Shown piece by piece: positions 27,822-32,393 of a stretch of 32,393 nucleotides of DNA; positions within the stretch are counted from its first letter, which is position 1, and the number at the start of each line of letters is the position of its first letter. Location of the stretch: assembly GCA_016342495.1 (NCBI GenBank), contig JAEIOG010000061.1:1-32393 (forward strand), read 5' to 3'. The DNA comes from Phycisphaerae bacterium (GTDB lineage: Bacteria > Planctomycetota > Phycisphaerae > Sedimentisphaerales > SM23-30). Position numbers and translations under genes: made by a program. Under the pieces are notes generated by a model, which saw nothing but the letters and a program-made list of their open reading frames with translations, ran no database searches and was not told the origin of the DNA.

Positions 27822-28544
27822 TTATTTAGCCCGGCGTGGTACTTTAATGCCAAAATGTATCTGCGTTGCAGACTCACGGGTGTGCAAATACTTACCCCAC
27901 CGCTTCAGCAAATATTTAATCTCAGTCTGATGTCGCTCCTGACTCCGCAACTTAGCCCCGCCACCAGAACCGGCGAACAGGTCATAAGCAAAATCAAATC
28001 GACCATCGACCATGACAATCCGGTCACGCATCAAAGATTTAAGACAAAAATCAATATCTGCCCTCAGCAGGAGACTCGTATCATACCGCAGCTCACGGCC
28101 TATAATGCCGATAGAACCGCCCACCCAGGCATTTAGGTGATAAGGGTCAAAGGGACGGTAAGCAATCGGTCTGGCGCAAATCTGGAAGCCAAAAACCCTC
28201 GCTCCTGCGTCCTGAGCAACAATAGCAACCCGCTCCACAATAGCTTGAGCCTCAGCAGGGTCAGTAATTCTGCGCTTCTTAAACCCTGTCTGGTCATAGA
28301 GTTGCTTCAAATCATCGTCGATCATGTAAACTACCGGGTCAGCCACATTGTCCAGAATCCACTGTCGCAATGGACCGATACCCACCACATTGGCAGGATG
28401 GACTAAAAGCTTGTCCTTGGCCACCACATTGGAATACGCATCGACCTCATCTTCACCAACTGAGACAATGGCGTCAGGAAACCACTTCAAAGTGCGACCG
28501 GCAATAATATCCGCCCGGCCCTTACTTGGAATTACTATTTGCAT
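27822..28544 (-). CDS. GT-A-type glycosyltransferase of phage/DNA-modification type
   Basis: A 240-residue soluble protein with a GT-A-like layout: the N-terminal strand QIVIPSKGRAD with the nucleotide-binding turn, then YMIDDDLKQLYD (acidic cluster near residue 75, the expected metal/sugar-nucleotide site), and later LRADIDFCLK. It resembles glycosyltransferases tied to modified DNA bases in phages (TET/JBP-associated type), but I cannot confirm this without a search. It overlaps the ParB-like gene by 23 bases and has its own GGAGGG site, so the two are tightly coupled. This pairing hints at a sugar transfer to DNA or to a DNA-bound partner. Acceptor and donor are unknown. Confidence 0.6.
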   Translation of the reverse strand: MQIVIPSKGRADIIAGRTLKWFPDAIVSVGEDEVDAYSNVVAKDKLLVHPANVVGIGPLRQWILDNVADPVVYMIDDDLKQLYDQTGFKKRRITDPAEAQAIVERVAIVAQDAGARVFGFQICARPIAYRPFDPYHLNAWVGGSIGIIGRELRYDTSLLLRADIDFCLKSLMRDRIVMVDGRFDFAYDLFAGSGGGAKLRSQERHQTEIKYLLKRWGKYLHTRESATQIHFGIKVPRRAK

Positions 28545-29211
28545 CTAGCTTGCCCTCCAAGATTTTGACCGCCTTTAACCCGTCGATAACCCGGCCTAAA
28601 CCTACCTTGCGGCGGCCACCGGGGTACTTGATTTGAACTTTTTGAATACCCAGCTTTTCACACGCCTGCTGGAAGTCCTGACTGTCCCGAAACATCAACA
28701 TCACGTAATCATAATGCTCAAACGGCTGTAATTCCATTTCTGGAAAGGTGTTTTCGTCACCAACGGCCTCAGAATCGCCCAAATCCGGCTCAGGTTCGCT
28801 TGAAAGGGTCAAGCCAGTGTTTTGTATCAAATCACGAACCCAAAGGCTGTCAGCGTCAATTACGGAGCTCAGCTCGCCGTAAGCATCCCTGTCGCCCCGG
28901 GCCATATCGCCCACAGGGTCAAGAGTTGCCAGAATCTTCAGCTCAGCAGCTTCAGACCAGTCGCCAACCAACACAGGAATCGGAGTTGACGGGTCAACCA
29001 CACTGCGACGGGCGTGTCCGTCGATCAGACGGCCTGTACGCTCGTTGAACAGGCAGGCACCAGCCCAGCCTATCTCGGGGTCAGCTACCAAGTCCTTGAT
29101 CGAGCTTAGCTGCTCCTGATCGTGCTTACGCCAGTTGTGAGGATTCTCGGTGAGTGTGCCCGCTTCTATCCACTCCAAACGCAAGGGCATGTTCTGTGTT
29201 TTCTTAGCCAT
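28522..29211 (-). CDS. ParB/Srx-domain protein
   Basis: A 229-residue protein. An N-terminal ParB-like domain (about 10-110) has LTENPHNWRKHDQEQLSSIK, RLIDGHARR and IPVLVGDWSEAAELKILATL. The C-terminal half is acidic, then basic, and ends GRRKVGLGRVIDGLKAVKIL. ParB/Srx folds act as CTPases, nucleases or DNA-binding modules, and phages often place them beside DNA-modifying enzymes. No partner parA is present, so chromosome partition is unlikely to be its role. It overlaps the glycosyltransferase gene. The start follows CAGGAGC. Its promoter (29268-29296) differs from the repeated island promoter. Confidence 0.8.
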   Translation of the reverse strand: MAKKTQNMPLRLEWIEAGTLTENPHNWRKHDQEQLSSIKDLVADPEIGWAGACLFNERTGRLIDGHARRSVVDPSTPIPVLVGDWSEAAELKILATLDPVGDMARGDRDAYGELSSVIDADSLWVRDLIQNTGLTLSSEPEPDLGDSEAVGDENTFPEMELQPFEHYDYVMLMFRDSQDFQQACEKLGIQKVQIKYPGGRRKVGLGRVIDGLKAVKILEGKLDANSNSK

Positions 29212-29267
29212 TTATTTTTTTGCTCCTGTAGCTACTGTGATAATCCAACCCACATCGGGTACACACG

Positions 29268-29296
29268 AGTATGCCACAGGTTTTTGTGTCGTTCAA
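29268..29296 (-). promoter_or_regulatory. Promoter of the ParB-like/glycosyltransferase pair
   Basis: Minus strand TTGAAC, 17 bases, CATACT. It lacks the TTACGC/CTTCGT elements of the repeated island promoters, so this pair may be regulated separately. Confidence 0.45.
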
Positions 29297-29339
29297 ACGT
29301 CGGAGCTTTTTTTTTTGCGTTTTTTTTTGAAACTCAAAG

Positions 29340-29611
29340 CCCCCCCTATAGGGGAAAATAATTGCGACCAAAATTAAGATTCTTTTTGAGAGAGAAAAAA
29401 AGGCTTGTAGCACGCGGGCGAGGAGCATACTGTCGTCACCGTCGTCACTTGTCGTCATGTGTTTTCGTATCTTTGACTACAGGATTATCCCTTTTTTTTG
29501 TGCCATTATCGCTGCTTTTCTGCCTTGTCGTCATGTCGTCAGTGTTTTTTTCCTAAAGTCCCCAAAAGAAAGTTAATTTTAGACGTTATTATTTCCCCTA
29601 TAGAGGGGGGG
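29340..29611. other. Inverted-repeat-bounded AT-rich region with GTCGTCA iterations
   Basis: The left arm (CCCCCCC, TATAGGGG, AAAATAAT; 29340-29366) and right arm (ATTATTTCCCC, TATAGAGGGGGGG; 29584-29611) are near-identical inverted copies. Each holds a palindromic CCCCTATAGGGG core. Between them GTCGTCA occurs five times (29432, 29441, 29451, 29527, 29535). No gene is present. The layout would suit a replication origin or a partition/regulator-binding region. Confidence 0.5.
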
Positions 29612-29810
29612 TTTGGAAAGCGAAATCACCAAAAAAACCAGTATAAACCCTAGTGTTTTTGTCACTTCTCTACGTATAGATACGGTCATGTGGCAACCGA
29701 TAGGAAAGATTAAACATATTCTTGAGGGTTTCGTGTGAGGTCATCTCGCTTTCGTACGCCGGAAGGACCCATTGCTACTTGCTTGGCTGGGCACTGGCAT
29801 GTGTAGTAGT
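29612..29810. other. Gene-free stretch between the inverted repeat and the tandem array
   Basis: No reading frame, promoter or strong hairpin that I can support. Composition is moderate GC and differs from the AT-rich leaders of the island. Confidence 0.5.
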
Positions 29811-30082
29811 CGCTCACTGTACTGGTCACTAGAAACAGACAGACTCGCTCGCTGTACTGGTCACTAGAAACAGACAGACTCGCTCGCTGTACTGGTCACT
29901 AGAAACAGACAGACTCGCTCGCTGTACTGGTCACTAGAAACAGACAGACTCGCCCACTGTACCTGTCACTAGAAACAGACAGACTCGCTCGCTGTACCTG
30001 TCACAAGAAACAGACAAGCTCGCCCACTGTACTGGTCACAAGAAACAGACAAGCTCGCCCACTGTACTGGTCACAAGAAACA
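29811..30082. repeat. 35-bp tandem repeat array
   Basis: Seven full 35-base units start at 29811, 29846, 29881, 29916, 29951, 29986 and 30021, with a partial eighth from 30056. The core is CACTAGAAACAGACAGACTC. Units drift in steps (CTAG to CAAG, CAGACT to CAAGCT) towards the right. There are no spacers, so it is not a CRISPR. The core recurs at 31090 and 31990. Confidence 0.9.
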
Positions 30083-30083
30083 T

Positions 30084-30168
30084 AGACAAAAGGTCGTGCA
30101 CTGGTTGAATAAGTATCACATTGTTAGTATTGCTAGATAAAAAAAATCGGGAATTAATCCCGATTATA
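30084..30168. repeat. 85-bp direct repeat, copy 1
   Basis: Matches 31137-31221 at 83 of 85 positions by eye, including the terminator hairpin. The similarity extends leftward into the 35-bp repeats. Confidence 0.85.
30138..30166 (-). terminator. Terminator of the 110-aa gene
   Basis: On the minus strand, ATCGGGA and TCCCGAT (30064-series arms at 30064+82, i.e. 30146-30152 and 30158-30164) form a seven-pair stem followed by eight T. Confidence 0.8.
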
Positions 30169-30191
30169 AAGAAATGTTTATATTTATTATT

Positions 30192-30524
30192 CTAAAAAAC
30201 CCAGACTATGTCTTTAGCTGGGCACTCGCAATAGCCTATCATAAAGATCCCGCTCGCATAATATTTGTATTCAAAATTGATATTTGTTACTAAGTGCTCT
30301 GGCAATGAGATATTATCTTCATACAATTTGTCTTCCACAATTACTTTAATCGGGGTCGTGAAGTTTTGACCCCACTCACTCGGAGCTCCTATTTTTTCGA
30401 TAAAATTAATCCTAAAAGGGAATATTTGATCGTCCGCAATTCCCAGATTGGTTTTAATTGAATTGACAATATAATCAATTGAATAATTATCGCACATATG
30501 TTTTACAAGTCTCGGATAAGTCAT
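30192..30524 (-). CDS. Unidentified island protein (110 aa)
   Basis: A 110-residue soluble protein, not recognised. It starts MTYPRLVKHMCDNYSIDYI and ends CPAKDIVWVF, with mixed alpha/beta composition. The ATG at 30524 has AGGAG eight bases upstream, the spacing shared by its neighbours; a GTG three codons earlier lies too close to that site. It is the second gene after promoter copy D and ends at a strong terminator. Confidence 0.65.
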   Translation of the reverse strand: MTYPRLVKHMCDNYSIDYIVNSIKTNLGIADDQIFPFRINFIEKIGAPSEWGQNFTTPIKVIVEDKLYEDNISLPEHLVTNINFEYKYYASGIFMIGYCECPAKDIVWVF

Positions 30525-30548
30525 TTTTTGCACTCCTAAAAGTAAAAT

Positions 30549-30755
30549 TTAAGCTGATTTTTTATCACTATGTCTACGCTTCAGCTCTGCTGAGCAATAG
30601 CAAATCTCGTCACAATAGTAACCTGCATTAGGATTCTCAGGAAACGCTCTGAGAGCCTCACGGCAATCGTCGATAATAAATCTAATCACTGCATCGCTTT
30701 TACGCCTGATTGCTCTCTGATACTTACTGTGGTCCATTTTTTTATTCGTTCCCAT
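30549..30755 (-). CDS. Unidentified small island protein (68 aa)
   Basis: A 68-residue basic protein, not recognised. Its start is lysine-rich, followed by a helical stretch with AVIRFIIDDCREALRAF and a Cys-containing YYCDEICYCSAEL segment. The ATG at 30755 follows AGGAG with an eight-base spacing. It is the first gene after promoter D and is followed by the 110-aa gene. The size and context fit an accessory regulator or anti-host factor, but nothing proves it. Confidence 0.65.
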   Translation of the reverse strand: MGTNKKMDHSKYQRAIRRKSDAVIRFIIDDCREALRAFPENPNAGYYCDEICYCSAELKRRHSDKKSA

Positions 30756-30803
30756 TTTTTGCACTCCTAAAAAAGTTAAATTAAGTTTCTTATTCTTAAC
30801 GAA

Positions 30804-30832
30804 GCGTAACTCACGCTGACGATTACAGTCAA
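30804..30832 (-). promoter_or_regulatory. Island promoter, copy D
   Basis: Minus strand TTGACT, 17 bases, TTACGC, then TTCGTTAAGAATAAG, with A-tracts upstream. It is almost identical to copy E. Confidence 0.65.
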
Positions 30833-31089
30833 ACTGATTTGAAAGTTTTTTTAAGTTTTTTTTTAAGTTTTTTAACCGGTTTATTTGTCAGTAAAATAAT
30901 CACGGATAGAATGTAATGGGAGCGGAAACTCACCCAGGTACGCCTTAATCGTCACAATTAATGTAATATATCGCGGCACAAATAAAATCGTTTTAAGAGG
31001 CTGTTATGCACTTTCTAAGAGGGAAAAAACCTTATTATTATTGTTACAATAATAATTATTATTTTTATCCTTATAGGTGTTTTTTACTT
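30833..31089. other. Non-coding region upstream of promoter D
   Basis: It holds a segment (30926-30970) that recurs at 31301-31344, and a perfect AT palindrome ATTATTATTG/CAATAATAAT (31034-31056, loop TTA). No coding frame is seen. Confidence 0.6.
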
Positions 31090-31221
31090 CACTAGAAACA
31101 GACAAGCTCGCCCACTGTACCTGTCACTAGAAACACAGACAAAAGGTCGTGCACTGGCTGAATAAGTATCACATTGTTAGTATTGCTAGATAAAAAAAAT
31201 CGGGAACTAATCCCGATTATA
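31090..31221. repeat. Duplicated repeat/terminator segment, copy 2
   Basis: About one and a third 35-bp units, then the 85-base segment (31137-31221) of copy 1, including the terminator hairpin at 31191-31219. No gene lies upstream of this terminator, so it is an orphan. Confidence 0.85.
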
Positions 31222-31222
31222 C

Positions 31223-31260
31223 TGTCAAACTGAATTGAAAGTTTTTTTAATTTTTTTTTT
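31223..31260 (-). promoter_or_regulatory. Truncated island promoter, copy F
   Basis: The TTGACA box and its A-tract upstream are intact. The 17-base spacer and -10 region are replaced by the orphan terminator segment. It probably marks a deletion or recombination joint. Confidence 0.6.
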
Positions 31261-31300
31261 AAGAATACGCCAGTGACAAATATGTGATCTCAAAAGGCGT

Positions 31301-31344
31301 AAATCACCCTGATACGCCTTAGGCTGACCAATTAATATAGTGAG
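31301..31344. repeat. Second copy of the 30926 segment
   Basis: It shares TCACCC, TACGCCTTA and CAATTAAT in order with 30926-30970. Each copy lies some 70-95 bases upstream of an island promoter -35 box, so it may be an upstream regulatory site. Confidence 0.45.
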
Positions 31345-31390
31345 TCATGTGACAATTTAATCACCTCCATGGGCCTCTGAGCACCTCCCA

Positions 31391-31415
31391 TAAAAAAAGC
31401 CCGGCTTACCGGGCT
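31391..31415 (-). terminator. Terminator of the 87-aa gene
   Basis: AGCCCGG/CCGGGCT (31398-31404 with 31409-31415), followed on the minus strand by seven T. It lies ten bases after the stop. Confidence 0.9.
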
Positions 31416-31424
31416 CTGCTGCGA

Positions 31425-31688
31425 TTAGTCTCCATAGCTCATATCATATTCGAGCCGACCGGTCGCTCTTGAGTACTTTTCGGACAACATCAGGATCAGA
31501 CGCTCGTCACAATCGTAAATCAGGACTCTTGACTCACAGCACTCAGAAGTCGCTGACTGTCTGGGCAATTGTATTGTCTGCAAACAAGTCGGGGCATCAA
31601 TTCTGACTGACATTCCCGACACTTCTATTGTCGAGTATTGAGACTTGTACGCTTGGAAGGTTTTAAAGTTATATTCAGTCTTAAACAT
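31425..31688 (-). CDS. Unidentified small island protein (87 aa)
   Basis: An 87-residue soluble protein, not recognised. It contains SQYSTIEVSGMSVRIDAPTC, a CCESRVLIYDCDERLILMLS segment that reads as two beta strands, and an acidic-aromatic end. The start follows TTTTTTAGGAGTGC, the leader shared with the other island genes. It is a complete cassette: promoter copy E, leader, gene, terminator. Confidence 0.65.
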   Translation of the reverse strand: MFKTEYNFKTFQAYKSQYSTIEVSGMSVRIDAPTCLQTIQLPRQSATSECCESRVLIYDCDERLILMLSEKYSRATGRLEYDMSYGD

Positions 31689-31737
31689 TTGATTGCACTC
31701 CTAAAAAAGTTAAATTAAGTTTCTCATTCTTAACGAA

Positions 31738-31766
31738 GCGTAACTTACGCCCACGATTACAGTCAA
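31738..31766 (-). promoter_or_regulatory. Island promoter, copy E
   Basis: Minus strand TTGACT, 17 bases, TTACGC, then TTCGTTAAGAATGAG. It drives the 87-aa gene. Confidence 0.65.
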
Positions 31767-32006
31767 ACTGATTTGAAAGTTTTTTTGAAAGTTTTTTTGG
31801 CTCCAAATTCGCTCTGTGTGACCCGTTCAAGATACTGTTAGTGGATGGAGTCATAGAGCAAACAAATCGCCTTCAGTGGCCTTATGTGCACTGTGAGGGG
31901 GCGGTGCTATTTTTAGCTATTTAAGACGGGACTAGAGGGGTTTATACTGACTGTGGCTAGCGTTCACATGCGATACGCTGTTCTTATTACTAGAAACAGA
32001 CACGCT
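31767..32006. other. Gene-free stretch
   Basis: It starts with the A-tract upstream of promoter E (T-runs on the plus strand), then has no supported feature until a single copy of the TAGAAACAGACA core (31991-32002) that links to the 35-bp array. Confidence 0.5.
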
Positions 32007-32106
32007 GGCTACGCTACCTCGAGGCTACGCTGCTACGCTGCTCCAAGGCTACGCTACCTCGAGGCTACGCTGCTACGCTACTCCAAGGCTACGCTGCTAC
32101 GCTACT
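32007..32106. repeat. 40-bp tandem repeat built from GGCTACGCT
   Basis: Two 40-base units (32007-32046, 32047-32086) and a partial third. Each unit is a nested repeat of GGCTACGCTACCTCGA and GGCTACGCTGCTACGCT. It reaches the stop of the adjacent small open frame. Confidence 0.85.
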
Positions 32107-32335
32107 AATAACCTTGAGGCTTTGAACCTGGCACCTTGTCCAGTTGTTCTATTGCCTGCCATATTTCTAAGTACAACTGCTCTCTTGGAGCTCTTTTCGA
32201 GTTGGCATAAATCGGGTCTTTATGATTACAAAACCATACCGGAGATACACCGAAAGCAAGCCAGACTTTATTGATAAAATCTTGACGAGCTTTAGATTTG
32301 TCACTCTCGATGCAAGAGCGGTAATTGTCAAGCAA
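32105..32335 (-). CDS. Possible small protein (76 aa), start uncertain
   Basis: An open frame of 76 codons with protein-like composition (KVWLAFGVSPVWFCNHKDP, then REQLYLEIWQAIEQL). The only start is TTG, there is no AGGAG site, and a stop lies just upstream in frame, unlike all other island genes. It may be a decayed gene or one whose 5' part was lost. No family is recognised. Confidence 0.35.
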   Translation of the reverse strand: MLDNYRSCIESDKSKARQDFINKVWLAFGVSPVWFCNHKDPIYANSKRAPREQLYLEIWQAIEQLDKVPGSKPQGY

Positions 32336-32393
32336 AATGAGACAATTCTATTAGAAAATTAAGCTCTAATTTTTCACTTGTTTTGGGGGATTA

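Noticed and set aside
28522-29211. Chromosome-partition ParB
   Set aside because: There is no ParA partner, the protein is short, and the gene overlaps a glycosyltransferase, which fits a phage-type ParB-like protein better.
29811-30082. Possible CRISPR array
   Set aside because: The 35-base units are directly contiguous with no unique spacers, and no cas gene is present.

Overview
The window looks like a chromosomal segment of a marine or sediment planctomycete of the Phycisphaerae/Sedimentisphaerales type. This rests on several things read from the sequence: exported LamG-domain proteins, short dockerin-like C-termini of the form D-x-D-x-(D/N)-G-x-V-x-x-x-D-F, a FecR/LamG anti-sigma protein next to an ECF sigma factor of the kind common in planctomycetes, an exported GH2 beta-galactosidase, and moderate-to-low GC. 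No rRNA is present, so the taxonomy is inference.

Bases 1-8100. After the tail of an unidentified gene and a terminator comes a plus-strand ATP-grasp protein. It converges on a four-gene minus-strand operon: ECF sigma factor, FecR-like anti-sigma protein with an outer LamG domain, and two long paralogous secreted LamG/Ig-like/LamG/dockerin-like proteins.

Bases 8100-14620. A long intergenic region holds a candidate minus-strand small RNA and then a plus-strand structured leader closed by a 10-bp stem, followed by a perfect terminator (a candidate riboswitch/attenuator). Behind it lie a lipoprotein, permease and ATPase of a NitT/TauT-type ABC importer, a selenophosphate synthetase (selD) with an added CxC-rich N-terminus and Cys-rich tail, and a COG2509-type FAD-dependent dehydrogenase. 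The gene order suggests a link to selenium or sulfur metabolism, but the imported substrate cannot be read from sequence.

Bases 14620-23150. Exported degradative enzymes: an astacin-like metalloprotease with a dockerin-like tail, a LacZ-type beta-galactosidase and a clostripain-like protease with a dockerin-like tail. The gap at 19.3-20.1 kb contains degenerate repeats and a second candidate small RNA. It shares a promoter layout and an AUCUCCUU segment with the first. Two tRNAs (Glu-CTC, Thr-TGT) follow.

Bases 23150-32393. An all-minus-strand accessory island of phage or plasmid character abuts tRNA-Thr and runs off the right end. It encodes a DUF3846-like protein, an MgsA-C-terminus-like protein, a zinc-ribbon/VWA-like protein with its MoxR-type AAA+ ATPase, several small phage-type proteins, and a ParB-like protein overlapping a glycosyltransferase. 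Many gene blocks begin with the same promoter cassette (A-tract, TTGAC(A/T), 17-bp spacer, TTAcGC-type -10, then CTTCGT) and a near-identical AGGAG leader. Several end in related hairpins. A 1-kb gene-free zone holds inverted repeats, GTCGTCA iterations and a 35-bp tandem array. Part of that array, with its terminator, is duplicated 1,053 bp away, where a gene cassette seems to have been lost. No integrase or structural phage gene lies in the window.
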